From positions 458,817-522,816 of the forward strand of contig VZRG01000295.1 of the NCBI GenBank assembly GCA_013397435.1: 64,000 bases of DNA, in the 5' to 3' direction. Positions 13,600-25,600 of this stretch are shown piece after piece. The translations under genes and the position numbers were made by a program. Every line of letters starts with the position of its first letter. The first letter of the stretch is position 1. Under the pieces are notes generated by a model that saw only the letters and a program-made list of their open reading frames with translations, made no database searches and was not told where the DNA came from. This DNA is from Erythrocercus mccallii. Its lineage: Eukaryota > Chordata > Aves > Passeriformes > Dicruridae.

Positions 13600-14790
13600 T
13601 TCTGAAATCATCTCTGGCACTGTCTTTTGAACTGCTGTGGCATATATATGTGATAAACTGCATAAGTTAGCAGTCTTGTACCTTCTTGGTGGCTACCTCA
13701 TTTTGTAACTGTCTGTGACCAACCTCTGGCCAGGGAGTGGATGTTAAGAACCCAGAGCTCTAAGCATCTGTGCCAGCCCTGTTCTTTACCTGCATCAAGA
13801 ACACGTTTCCCTCTGTCTTATTCCTGCAGCTGATTGCCTAGAGTATTTCTGTCTTCTAGCCAAGGAAGTGGTAGAGGACTTTTCAGATTCGAAAACAATC
13901 TTAATCACCAGCATTCAAGGTACTAATTCATGCACTGATGAGTTGGTTGCATCCAAAGTTCACCTTCTTCCACTTGCAGACCTTCTGTGTTACATATGCT
14001 ATGAGGACACTGAAGAGCAGGGACTGACAATAAAGTTGTTCAGGCCACTCATGGTTATGGACCGAATTTATGAGGCAAGGTTGACAGCTTGATCATCCTG
14101 GTGTCATTATGCAGTCGCTGCAGAAGGACTGAGTCTGACCCATGTCAGTTGGTCATCATCAGCTATCATCTCTGCATAGGCACCCTAAGGAAACTAGCCA
14201 GCTATCTTATCACTTTAAAGCTCTGCAAAGTGTCTCTCCAAACCCTGGATGCTGCAAAACCTCACACCCTCGTTAGTACCAAAAATTACTCTGTGAATAT
14301 TTCTGAGATGCTTCTGTCACCCAGACTGATTCAGCTAGTACTGGTTACACACAGGTCATATTTTCTAAATTACTGTGCAAGCAGGAGACATACATTTTCT
14401 TTTGCTGTGGAAATTTGCCCGTAGCAGCTGTCTGCCTGCCATTTTAGAATGGCATCTAGAGGCTAAGGTGGATCTCAAAGGAGAACTATGTTTGTCAGTC
14501 ATAACTTCTCTCCGGTTCTTCCAAGTGGAGAACCTCTGGTTGTAATTCTATGCTGAAATATGCCCATGGCACTGATGGCTGCTCTAGGACTAGAAGTGCT
14601 CAAGCCTGCATATTATTTTGCTTTGTCTCTCCACACCCATTTTGGAGTTAGAAAACACCAAGTTCATCCTGACTCTTCATAATGGTAGAGGGATACCGTG
14701 AAGGCTGCTGCATTTGTACCTTAGTGTGGAGGGTGTTCACAGTGTGAATTGATGTGAATAAACACTACTTTTTTTTTATAAAAAAAAAAA
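13600..14790 (+). other. GC-richer block ending in AATAAA and poly(A); possible retrocopy or non-coding terminal exon
   Basis: This block is visibly richer in G and C than its neighbours and ends with an AATAAA signal at 14,757-14,762. An 11-A run follows at 14,780-14,790, at the usual signal-to-cleavage distance. It holds two consecutive open segments (13,868-14,092, then 14,089-14,424 in another frame), but neither translation is familiar and a stop or frame change separates them. It could be a polyadenylated retrocopy, the 3' exon of a long non-coding RNA, or part of an unrecognised LTR element. No target-site duplication was found. Processed retrocopies are uncommon in birds because CR1 does not efficiently mobilise mRNAs. 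A T9-ATA-A11 arrangement at the end could also be an ordinary A/T microsatellite placed next to a chance AATAAA. Confidence 0.25.
14769..14790. repeat. T-run/A-run pair
   Basis: Nine T residues, the spacer ATA, and eleven A residues follow one another, forming a perfect small hairpin-capable A/T tract directly after an AATAAA hexamer. Confidence 0.85.
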
Positions 14791-15143
14791 GCCAATATAC
14801 CAGCAGTAAAATGAACATTGCTAGTCTGCTAATGAAGGCTAAAAAAGTTGTTTTAGAACAGTCTGCAGTACTTTTTAGGTTTTATTTGCAGTAGGAACAG
14901 TTTGAAGGAGGCATCACTGCTTTACATGGAATGTGAATAGTCATGGAATGAGATCATGAGTAACCAACTTTGAACTGATTCACTTGTTCATTTATCCGTT
15001 AAAACAAAAGTTAAGACATCATGTTTTTTCTGTATTAGAAATATTCTAAATCTTTCATCTCAGATTCTCGTGGATTTTGAGTAAGCTAGATAACCATCTT
15101 TATATTGCCTCTTGATCATGCTCAAAATGTACCTTTTAAAAGT

Positions 15144-15192
15144 ATAAGGTGTCATGAAAAGTAGTCGCACTGCGGTTTTTTTCAGTGAATGG
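15144..15192 (+). mobile_element. possible mariner-type terminal inverted repeat
   Basis: The stretch beginning ataaggtgtcatgaaaagta and continuing through tgcggttttttt resembles the termini of Tc1/mariner transposons (an AGGT start, an 'aaaagta.t.gc' core, then a 'gcggttttt' stretch). The matching opposite terminus was not found downstream and no transposase frame is recognisable. If real, this is one end of a truncated or internally deleted copy. Chance resemblance is quite possible. Confidence 0.2.
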
Positions 15193-15284
15193 AACACTCT
15201 TTTAAACCTGAAGTTTATTTGTGATCTCATGCCTATGCATTAGCATGCAAAGCCACAAAAACCTTGTAGAGGCAGTGGAGGAAG

Positions 15285-15445
15285 CCAGCATTAAGAAAGA
15301 GCAGCAGCCAGAGAGGGAGAGAGCTGGCTGCAGGAAGAGGGTAACACAAAAAAGGAATAGAAAGCAGCTTCCAAAAGGGAGGGAAATGGGAAAGAGGAGG
15401 GCAGCAGCAACAGTGTGGAAGGGTGAAGGTGAAGAGGGAAGAACA
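15285..15445. repeat. purine-rich tract
   Basis: The plus strand is strongly biased to A and G over about 160 bases, with repeated GGAGA/GGGA/GAAG words. This bias keeps frames open on both strands here (133 codons on the minus strand), so those frames are best read as composition artefacts rather than genes. Confidence 0.6.
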
Positions 15446-15861
15446 GATGCTTTTCCCTCTCACATCCTGACTGAGTTTTTCTTTGAAATACCCATTTTTT
15501 GAGCATATTGATTCTGTGACCCTCTTTAGCAGTTTGAACTCTCTATTGGAAAGAATCAAATTCAATCCAAGTCTGTTTCTGGGATCTGTATTATTTTGCA
15601 TTCCCTTGAGGCCTGAAGGAAATGGTAAAGACAAATGGTGTGATAATCACAGATCACACAAGAAATAAAACCAAATAGGGATGAAACAGCCTGGGAGAGG
15701 GGTTTGATTTTCAGGGACTGACAATGTGATGGTCAAATTTCTTCACATGTAATTTAATGTGTCCTTCTGAGCTCTGCACTTCTTTGGGATTTGGAACGTA
15801 TTGATTAGTTTCAACTATTGTTTTCAGCACACCATCATAACACCAAAAATGTTTTTCATTC

Positions 15862-15966
15862 AAAAAAAAAACCCCAAACACAACAACAAAAAAACAGACT
15901 ACAAATGTAAAATCTAAAACTGAAAAAATCTAAAAAAAAATCTAAAAAATCTAAAATTGAAAAGAA
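15862..15966. repeat. A-rich low-complexity tract with AATCTAAA units
   Basis: A run of A residues is followed by AAC/CAA-rich sequence and then several irregular copies of AATCTAAAA (15,911-15,957). It is simple-sequence DNA with no coding content, possibly the decayed poly(A) tail of an old retroposon. Confidence 0.75.
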
Positions 15967-18900
15967 GATGTTTGAAAGACAAGGACAGGGTCAATAATTT
16001 TAAAACCCGCCTGCAAACATATACAATAACATTAACAAATCTTAGTGCTACAACTTTTTGCAGGCAAGTTACTTTTCCCATGCATTTTGTAAAAAGTCTG
16101 TCTTGGCACCTTTAGGTGACAACTCCTGACGATTTGTAAAGTTGAAGACTTTTGTCCACCTGAATTCTGAGACCTCAGACCCCACAGCTGTATATTAGTA
16201 TCAGTTTGTGCTAAACAACTGCTTGGAAATGGCACCTAGGGTTGAGCACCTCTGTACTGCTGTGAATTGTAACTGATCCAGAGAGGAGGAGTGAACTCCT
16301 ATACAACTAAAATACACTAGCACAGCAGAACCATTTAAATGTGAGTGCAGTGTAAATAACAAAATGTTTCTTGGAGAGGACACTCAAAAGGAACAAGATT
16401 AACTTGGAAAGGGAAATGAATGTTGATTTAATTGGCTATTTAATGATTATCTGTTTCCTTCTTTTTCTTTTTATTCTTCTTCCCTTTTTTTTAATCCAAA
16501 CAGAAAGGTTAATATAACTATACATTTAAGGCTTTTAAAGGCTCCATTACAAGACTTATTATGCTAAAAGAAACATACCTGGCATGCTGCAGCTTTCTAA
16601 ATGTATCAGCGATGCATGTAATGATTCACTTAAACCATCATGGTCAGAATTCTTTTACATTATTTCTATGTAAATTGGATGCTTCATGATTACTATAATA
16701 TGTGTGAAATTCCACTTATTATTTCTTTTAACATGGAAACTTTTATCACTTAACTTCAACTCACTGGACAGAATATTTGAACCATTTGCAGTCATTAGAG
16801 CATTTTTGTTTGGTCAAAACCCTTGTGGGATTATACTTTGGAAAAATAGCATGAATTACATTCAATGCAACTGAATGGTAATTTTAAATATATAAGGGGC
16901 ATCAGGAGAGCTCGTCATTATACTTAGAATTCAACATTATATTTTATCTGTTATGGACTTGTTTCTACATTTTCTTCTTTTTTCTTCAAGAGCCCTATTT
17001 CAGCATGTAGCATTTAAAAAAAAGACATAATCCATATAGAAAAGGCAATCTGATGATGCACACCTACCTTTGCAAGCTCTGGTGGACCAATTTAAATACG
17101 GGCTTGGGTCAGAAGGTTTTTATTTTCACCTTAGTAGTCGGAAGATATTTTCCCATATCCTAGGAAACACTGGGCAAACTGGAACAGCAGGAAATCTCAT
17201 CTAGCAAAACTGATGACGATGTTCTTCTCTACTAGTCTTTAGATTTGACACTGGGTGTCTCAAAACTTTCTGAAGTTCCCAGAATTCCCAATCCATATCT
17301 AGATGAAGAAGGCAGAAGAGAAAAGAAAGATTTCAGAGGAGCCAACAGGCTCATAATCCAGGAAATTTGGAATTGTGGGAAACTCTGTTTTGAACATCTG
17401 CTTTGCCATTCTTCCAGAGGCAATCTAGCCTACTCTGTTGGCTGTTCTGTATGGATCTCTCTGGCAACAGCTGCTCATTGCAATAGAGACTTGAAGTTCA
17501 GATGTCTTGAGGTTGTTCCACCAGCCACCCTCAGGGAATATTATTTATTAACTTTAAATAAGCCCCAAGAATTTTGGCACTAGAAAGAGGCAGAAGTCTA
17601 GAATAGCCAAGAGACTTTGCAAGAAGTGCTGCAGGTACCTGTCTTCCATAGTCTAGAGTAATAGTAGGACAGAATCTCTTCTGGGGACCTTTGCTTTAGG
17701 CTCTTTCTTCCATTGCCTTCCAAGCCGAGTACATTGACCAGTCATTTTAAGAGAACTAGCATCTTCCATCTCTGTTTCTTCTGGCTTTAAGCCTTTTCAA
17801 TCTGTTTATATTTTGACCAAACTTGATAACATTTTTCCAGAAAATAGTAAACTGAAATTAGTAGATTTTAATAAGACACTGGGGTTTGGTTTTTTGTTTG
17901 TTTATCAGATGAAGATGCCATTGCTGAGACAAACTGATGAAACAGTTTATGATCTCAGTGCTTTAGCTTTTATTTCAGTAAACTCTGCTTCTCATATCTC
18001 AGTGAAGATCTTTGGTTTTAATTGGAGTGAAAGTACCTCCAGTTAAAAATATCCATTCTGACTTGAAGGATAAGTTCTCCAAGCCTTCCACCACTAATCT
18101 CACACCATTCATTTCCAGAAATTACTCTACTTGATGCCACATAGTTCTGTGACTTTAATTTCAGCATCAAAACATAGAAGACACTTTATAAACATTTATT
18201 TTACAGGAAAGTTGAAGAATCATAACGTGGGCTGTGGCATGAGGGTGCTGGTCTGCTGAGTTAGATTTGATGTTTGAAATTCTGTGCTTTAAGAAAAAAA
18301 GAATTTTGCCTCAGTTTCCTTTAAAGCAAAGGTATTGTACAAGGTGATAAAAACTTTATTTTTTTTTCTGTGACAGTTATCTGACAATAACTTTCATTCA
18401 GTTATTTAGACAATTCTTTCCTTCACAATAACATGTATACAGACAGTGAAAAATAAGCTTAACATAATCAACATAGTTGTTTTTTTTTTTTTATTTTAAA
18501 TAAAAGCATCATTTTTTAATTTGAATTTTTATTTACCATACAATTTTTGGCCAATTTTATAAAGTGGTCTGAAGGACATATATTGAATTTTCTGGGCTTT
18601 TTAAATGTTTAATATATTTCAATTTAACTTATATAAATCACTGTAACATTTAAACAGATGTCTATAGCTACATACATGGTGCATAGTGCAATTTTTAAAA
18701 TATGTATTTAAACTTTATGTTGCTAATATAATCCAGGACAGATTAGGTCAAATGATTTTTAAGACTGCTTTCTCCACTCCTACACCTTATCTGGTCTAAA
18801 TGTCTATGACATTATTTTAGAGGTGTGCACATGGATTTTAAAATGAACTATTCTTCTAAATATTTGTGTCCTCTATTCATTATGTTTGTACCTCATTCAT

Positions 18901-19295
18901 TAAAATCGTTACTTTAAATTATTATTCTGAAACTAAACAATCTGGGAAATATATTGTAATATATCTCTCCCCAGTGCAAGCATAAGCTATTTAAACAGGT
19001 ATAGCTAAAAATGGTTAAGACTTAAAGTTTCATTATAAGTCATATTAGAATTAATCACTCTGCTCTTAGACATTGGTTTGGAAGACAGAGACTGAACAGT
19101 GCCATTACAGAGAACAAGCCACTGGCAAGTCAGGCAATTCACTGAGGACAGAATGATTAGCCACAAGGAGCACTTACAATGTGCACTGGTAATTTAGGTA
19201 ATTGTATTGCAGGGTTTGTAGACCCATGAATTACAGAGATCTTTTAAAAAATATATATTGTGCAATTTGAACAGACCCTGAAACAGACACCAAGA
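15967..19295. other. AT-rich non-coding sequence
   Basis: No gene or named repeat is recognised. The part near 16,500-16,700 has a dense, varied texture with TAATGATT-like homeodomain words and might be a conserved non-coding element, but this is weak. From about 18,350 to 18,980 the sequence is extremely AT-rich with a T-run at 18,480-18,492. Confidence 0.5.
18480..18492. repeat. poly(T) run
   Basis: An uninterrupted run of T residues lies in AT-rich DNA. It could be the reversed poly(A) tail of a decayed insertion, but no element body was recognised next to it. Confidence 0.8.
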
Positions 19296-19471
19296 AGAAA
19301 CAGCTATCAAATCATTCAGATAAGATAAAGCATCACTGATGTATAGTATTTCAGTATTTGGGAAAACATATAGAAGTCATAGAGAAACAGCTATCAAATC
19401 ATTCAGATAAGATAAAGCATCACTGATGTATAGTATTTCAGTATTTGGGAAAACATATAGAAGTCATAGAG
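19296..19471. repeat. perfect 87-bp tandem duplication
   Basis: The unit beginning agaaacagctatcaaatc occurs at 19,296-19,382 and again at 19,383-19,469, with every base identical. Identity runs two further bases, to 19,471. The base before the first copy (19,295) breaks the match, which fixes the 87-bp period. The unit is not a simple repeat and holds no open frame. Zero divergence indicates either a recent duplication, possibly polymorphic, or an assembly error that duplicated a read overlap. Confidence 0.97.
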
Positions 19472-22229
19472 TAAAAGCATACAGTAGAACAATAGCATAT
19501 ATATTTATCATAACAACTTCTTCACTAGAATGTTAGGTATTTAAAAACCACAAACCCCACAAATTTCCTGCAGAAAATTAAAAGCAAAGAAAAAAAAGTG
19601 GTGGGGGAACCTTTAGAAGGATATGATTTCACTGGAAATACAATGTTAGGTTGATTTCTATATAATTTCTAAATGTATGATATACTCATAACTAATCTAG
19701 CAAAAAAATCCTTATATTTACTCCCTTTTTTCTGCACTGTATATTTTCAAAGACCTCCTATAGTTAACATTATAATATAGTTAGTTGCTACAAATAATCT
19801 GCACTGATTATAGGAAAACTGTCAGTGTCTGTTCAAGGTCTGAAAAGGCTGCAGCAAATAGCTTTTCTCTTTGCCATGGAGACTGGGGTCTGTTTTTACG
19901 GTTACTCTGGTAACCAAAGCCTTTCTGGTGCTAGTCCTTTTCAGTTACCTTAGCTATTAAACCCTCTGGTTGAGACAAAAGGAAGGCAGTTTGCAGATAC
20001 TTCCCCATAAAGCAAATCTCAGGGTTAAAATTGAGCAAAACTTGTAATAAAAGAAATAAAAGCAGCTTCTAATCAGCTGGTTACATAGTAGCTGTGAGGT
20101 GTTTGTGTGCTTGCCTACATGTGGGAAGCTAAGGCTTGGTGTGTTTGAATATTAATCTGGTTACTAAAGGACAAGAAAATGAATTAGGCATCTTCAGTGC
20201 TGTTTCAAGGAACAGTCTCTCAAACCTATGACCCTCATAGTGCAAAAGGCATCAGTTTTTGAAAGTTATCATCTGGGGAGAATTTTTTTTTTTAAGGTGA
20301 GGATTTTGAAATTGCTTGGAGTGAGATATATATTAAGATAATTGTAAGTAGGGATTACAGAATGCTGCCCCAAAGTCATGGGTTTGTTACTTGGCATTAA
20401 TGACCCATCATAGTGCCTGGGATCCTTTAGCAAACAAAGCCCAAAAATGGATTCTAACCTGAAAGCTTATTAACATTACAATAATAAAATACCCAATTCA
20501 GTGATCAATGTCGTGAAGGTGAGTACAGAAGACTGGCAATAGAAACATCATAAAGATAGAAGGCTGAGTAGTAAAATATTTAACTGCTATGATGGTAGTA
20601 AGTGTCACTTTTGCTTGGAATCAGTAAGTGTAAGCAGACTCCCAAATATCTTGTTTTTCAAAACAATAACGTTTTCACCTTAGGTAAGGGCTTATTATGG
20701 CAAGCTTTTATCACCCCTACACATTTTGGTTTGAGCTTTCTACTCCGAATGAGCAGGATTTTTCTCTGGAAGAAACAGCTGACTAAACAGTCAACAAATA
20801 ATATGCTTCACAACTGAACAATCCATTCTTGCTCTAGCATGGTCAAACTAAGTAACTCCAAACACTGCAATACCCATGGTGATAAACCACTTTTGAGCTG
20901 CAAAGTATTCAACTATTTTTCATTTGAACTATTAAATGTGTCACACAGAAAATCCCCATTGCTCTTTTCACTCACATAGATTACCATGTTTAAAATAAAG
21001 AATAACTTTGTCCTATCAGAAGACAGGTCAAATTAAAACACCATGATATAGCAACTAAATTAAGATGGATTCATATTTGTTAACAGAGAGGAAAACACCT
21101 ACAGTATTAAAAAAGCTAAAGTATCTATTCATCTATAAATTAAGTGCAGCATCAGAATGCTGGACTGATGTCAGTTGTATCAGATTTGTACATTTCAATA
21201 GGGAATGCTCATTTAAATGAGCCACTGTTTGATGTATGCATCACTACTCAAAAGGACAAGTACCAATCCCTGATACCTGGTGTGTAACTAATAACCAGGT
21301 GTTCCCATGCTAAGAAATAAAATACATTAAATACTCTTTTTGTTCCATTTTCTGGAGAAGACAGGTGTTATTAGGAGAAGGGAAGAAACATATGTCTATG
21401 GAATGGCTGGAATCAGAAGAAAGTTGACTCTGGATTCACTGTAGTAACTGAACAAGGAATTTATGTACATTTGTGCTCAAGTTGTTTAGCCTGGTTTTGC
21501 ATGTTTCCAGAATTAGTGGGTTCAGTGCAAAACTTTATGCCAAATCTGTCCCCAGCCTTTCCACCACATTGAATCCATATCTGGTTTTGAAGAAGTGGAG
21601 ATTATTCATGATAAAATATTGATCTTGCATATTCATATGTGTGAAAAAATCTGGACATGTACTTTTGGTAAATGGAAGATGGTGAGTTTGTGACAGTCAT
21701 ATTCAATCACTAAGCTAAACACAGCAAGCTCTTTTTACAAGAAGATTTTATCACCATGTTTGTCTCTAGCCTTTTTTACTGATTCTTTATGTTGATATTT
21801 CATTTTTCAGGGAATCCTCTAACTGTAAATGGCATCAGGTGGGGTGTATGGGATATAACCCATCAGGTTCCCCATCGCAGGGGAATGTTCTCATCGTCCA
21901 GAAAATCAGACTTCTTTTTACCTGAGGTAGCAGATAAAATGGGGGTCAAGCTGTGGCCTGTTAGCATTGTTTTCCCATTCCTACGCCCAGGAATTACATC
22001 CCTATAACTCCCCTGGTATCCCTATAGCTCCCCTTCAAATCAATTACCCAATGCTAATGCTGCAGGCAGATGCATTCTTCATGGGAATCCTGTGTGGCTG
22101 AATAGTTGGGAATTTCCTTGCAAGCACTGCATGAAGTGCATCTGCCAGGTGTCTCATACTCCCACTTTGCAGGGCTAGGCACAGAGACCTGCAACTATTG
22201 CTTTTGCGCTCTCTGTAGAAGGGGACAGA
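19472..22229. other. non-coding sequence
   Basis: Apart from the RFX-like motif pair annotated separately, no gene or repeat family is recognised. Short open frames are scattered on both strands without recognisable products. Around 21,790-22,200 the sequence becomes GC-richer leading up to the CR1, and may include an unrecognised 5' part of it. Confidence 0.5.
19870..19914. promoter_or_regulatory. pair of RFX/X-box-like motifs
   Basis: TTTGCCATGGAGAC (19,870-19,883, reading GTCTCCATGGCAAA on the minus strand) and GTTACTCTGGTAAC (19,901-19,914) each resemble the RFX factor X-box, GTTNCCATGGNAAC. They are about 31 bp apart in opposite senses. RFX factors act as dimers at such sites in ciliary and neural genes. 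The second site lacks the central CCATGG but keeps both GTTAC/GTAAC arms. Functional use is inference. Confidence 0.3.
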
Positions 22230-22626
22230 GATCCTTATTGCAAACTGGTCAGCCTGGAGAAGGGAAGGTTGTCTGGAGACCTCAGAGCAGCCTTCCAGTA
22301 TCTGGAGGGGGCCTTGAAGGAAGCCAGAGATGGACTCATTGTCAGGACTGTAGTGATAAGTACAGTTTTTGTAGGGCAAGAAATAATGGATGCAAACTGG
22401 AAAAGGACAGGTATTGAGAAGTAATTATTTAGTGAGGGTGGTGAGACACTGGAAACAGTTGTCCAGAGAAGCTGCAGGTGCCTCATCACTGGAAGTGTTC
22501 AAGGCCAGGTTGGATGTGACATTGAGCAACCCAGTCTCATGAGAGGTGTCCCTGCCCAAGGCAGGGTAGTTGGCATTAGAAGATGTTTAAGATGCCTTCC
22601 AACACAAACCATTCTATGATTCTGTG
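22230..22626 (+). mobile_element. CR1 LINE, 3'-terminal fragment
   Basis: This is a clear sense-strand CR1 3' end. The diagnostic order is present: the ggagaagggaagg segment (about 22,256), the 'agcagccttccagtatctgg' block, gagggtggtgagacactgg (22,434-22,452), ttcaaggccaggttggatg, and the 'ccttccaacacaaaccattc' end. It closes with the CR1 terminal octamer-type repeat ATTCTATGATTCTGTG (22,611-22,626). CR1 is the dominant avian LINE and inserts mostly as 5'-truncated copies, as here. There is no reverse-transcriptase domain in the fragment. Moderate divergence from the familiar avian pattern suggests a middle-aged insertion. Short open frames inside it are transposon or chance frames. Confidence 0.93.
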
Positions 22627-25600
22627 TTTCTGTATACAGTGCATATGATGATAAGCAATCTTCAGTCCTTCATGGCATTTTGCCTGCAGGGAAAAAAAAA
22701 GTCATTATTCCCATTTGACAGCTGAGGAAGCTGAGATTGAGCCTGAGTGACAGCTATGACTAGAATTTAAACACGAGCTCTGGGATCCTAAACCCAGTGT
22801 TGAACTGAAAACTTCATAGCAAACAGCTTAGATAAAACCCTCAGCTATGCTTGAGACATATTCATCTTAGGTAAAAGCATTTCTGAACTGTAGAAAAGCA
22901 GTTCAGATGGAACTGAAAGTCCATGTGTGTGTTCAAGTTTGGACATCACATATCTCAGATGGTGTGCCAAAACAGAAACCACAAGATATAATCATCCACC
23001 CAAGATACACAGGTAAATGAGGAGGATTTATTGATTTTGTACAGCTGTGCTGACACAGAGAATGTTGGGAGTGGCACATTCATCTCTAGGGAAAGAGCAA
23101 AAGCCTCAAAAACCCATGTGTCAGTGCATACCTGGAATGCTCATCCCAGGATAAGATGCTTTATCTTACTGATTTTATATCTTTGAAATTTACTTTTGTC
23201 AAAGAGAAACAGAGGTCTCTGTTTCCCAGACCTTTCACACTAGCTCAGGACTGTGCACAAGTGTCCTCTAGGATGATCTGTGGCTTCTAAGAACCTTCTA
23301 GCCCTGCTACTCTTTTGTGGGATTAAAAGCCAAGGGGCATCAGCACTTGACCTGTGACTTCTGGGAGTGCATGGATTTGTGGGAAGAGATTCAGAGGAAG
23401 CTTTAGGCTGTAGGTTTTTAGAGAGGATACCTTCTAAAACGAATGTGTGATGTCTGAGAGGGCAGAGATAAAAACAGAAAAAAAGAACACTGTTACTTGT
23501 GGAAAAGGATATTAACAATGACTCAGTGCAGTGGCAAGCTGCTGTATGCATTCTGTTTCATATGTCTCCCACAACTAAGAAGGTACTCTGTCCTCATACA
23601 GTTGCACAGGATGTTTGGGGAAGGCCCACACTTTTCAGTTCATTTCTTGGCTGCAGCAAAGTTCTCTTTTATTACACAATGATCACCTATCCAAACATAG
23701 TTCCAATTTCAAGGAAGACCTGTGGATGCAAAATAGTGTTTCATCAGGAGATACGTTTAAGTGCAGACAACTTTTTTTTATATAAAACATCTTGCAGCAG
23801 TTTCAGAAATGAAGCAACATTCTGAAGCAGAATTTAACTATTATCAAATCAGGGCCTTGAAGATATATGTTCCTGAAATGTCTTGTATTAGTTTGAAAGT
23901 CATGAAACCTAACTCCTGAACCTGCAGTTATGTGAGTCTTGTCAAGTCATTTGACTTCTACAATCTACAGCTACTTCCTCTGTGGAAAAACTACTTAGGA
24001 CCTAGTTTTGCCAAATCCAATATGTAGAACAAACCAAATGTGGAATTTTAGCTATTAGAGATTTTTTGTAGTGGGTTTATTCAAGTGAACAGGAACCTTA
24101 CACATATAGGTAGTGCTCAGAGACTTTACTGAAAAGTTAGCAAACAGCACTCAGCAGCAAAGAATGGATTAGAAGATACATTGCAATGGTTGGCAATCTT
24201 GTCACCTTGCTTCAGTTGCTTAAGCCTAGACAGCTACAACCATTTAAAACAACCCATTTTGTCTGACACATCCTTTTGGTGCTGCCAGATAAAATTGCAG
24301 GACATATGGAACACCAGCACTGCTCTGGACTGATGACTGAGAGGCAGCCTGGATATACCCTCACTTATCTCAGAGTAGTGGCTTGTTTAGGCAAGTAAGG
24401 AAACTAAATTTGCCTGTTTAGGCAATTAAATCATACACGCAAGTGGTCCCTGTGCCTTTTGCAGACATAGGATCTCATGTAGCACTCAGCTTTTTCTTTC
24501 TGCAAATGCTGACCATAGCAGAGGCCAGAGAACATCCTTGAATACACCTTGAAAATATTGCTCCAGAAAAAGAAATATATATATATATATGAATAAAATG
24601 TATATAGTTGTTCTAGTTCAAAGGATACTGTACAAATAAAGATCTGACTTTCACTTTCTCTCTGTTAAAAGCAGAATAAATCAAAGCAACCTCTAAGCAA
24701 TTTTCTTTTAAACATTTAATGCCACCCTTGTAGTAGATTACATGAGGCCCTATTGAAGAGCTAGACAGTTAATAAATATGTTACTGGTGAAAATCAATAC
24801 ATTAAAACAGTTAAAACAGGCTTCAGTTGAGTGTGGACTGAAGTATCATTTAGATATTTTTTGTTTCAACACTTCCTGGAATTCTTTTTATTTTTACTTG
24901 TTAATTCTAACAGATTTTTTTAATGCCATTAACCATTCAGAAAATCATGGTATTGCTAAAGTTACTTCTTAAATTGTTCATGTTTCCCTGCACATTTTTA
25001 ATTCACCGCCTCCCAGCATCCTGCCCATAGGTCCAGCCTGGCAGGCAGCTTCATCATGAGCATCATAATTGTTTCTTTCTTTCTCAATGCTAGAGCTCTA
25101 TGATCATATGAGCTTTTCAACCTTTCACCAAAAACAACAGATTTTTTGCTTTTTACTTGCACAGCATATTTCAAAAAAATGCCGTTTAAGTGTAGAGAGA
25201 GGTTTACAAACCTGATGGGATGCTTTCCTACATTTACAATGCCTTCTCAAGGTTTTATGGGTGGTCATGTTTTTATCAGCCTTGTGTTGACCTTGCCTGC
25301 TGCTGAGAATGGGTTCCCTGCTGTACATACTCTATCCAAGCTTGCCTTAAACAGCCGAGATGAGAAACTTTCTGCAAAGTCTAAATTTTCATTGAGAAAT
25401 AGAAGACCATGACCATTTAAGGAGTTTCACTTAGCTGAAGATAGAGAGGTCTGTTTTCAGTTTGCAGGTGGCAGAAGCAGCTCTCCATGGAGGAATGTGG
25501 GCAATAACACATCTCATCTGGAAAGCCAGCACACACAGGGCAGTGCATCCCTCACACCACACTCAACATCTCCCTCCCCAAAACTATAATCTTGCCAGCT

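Noticed and set aside
15233..15634. 133-codon minus-strand frame
   Set aside because: It runs through a purine-rich tract whose bias removes stops. The product is a leucine/serine/proline-rich string without any known motif.
19296..19471. CRISPR-like repeat array or satellite
   Set aside because: There are only two directly adjacent 87-bp units with no spacers, in a eukaryotic sequence. It is a simple tandem duplication.
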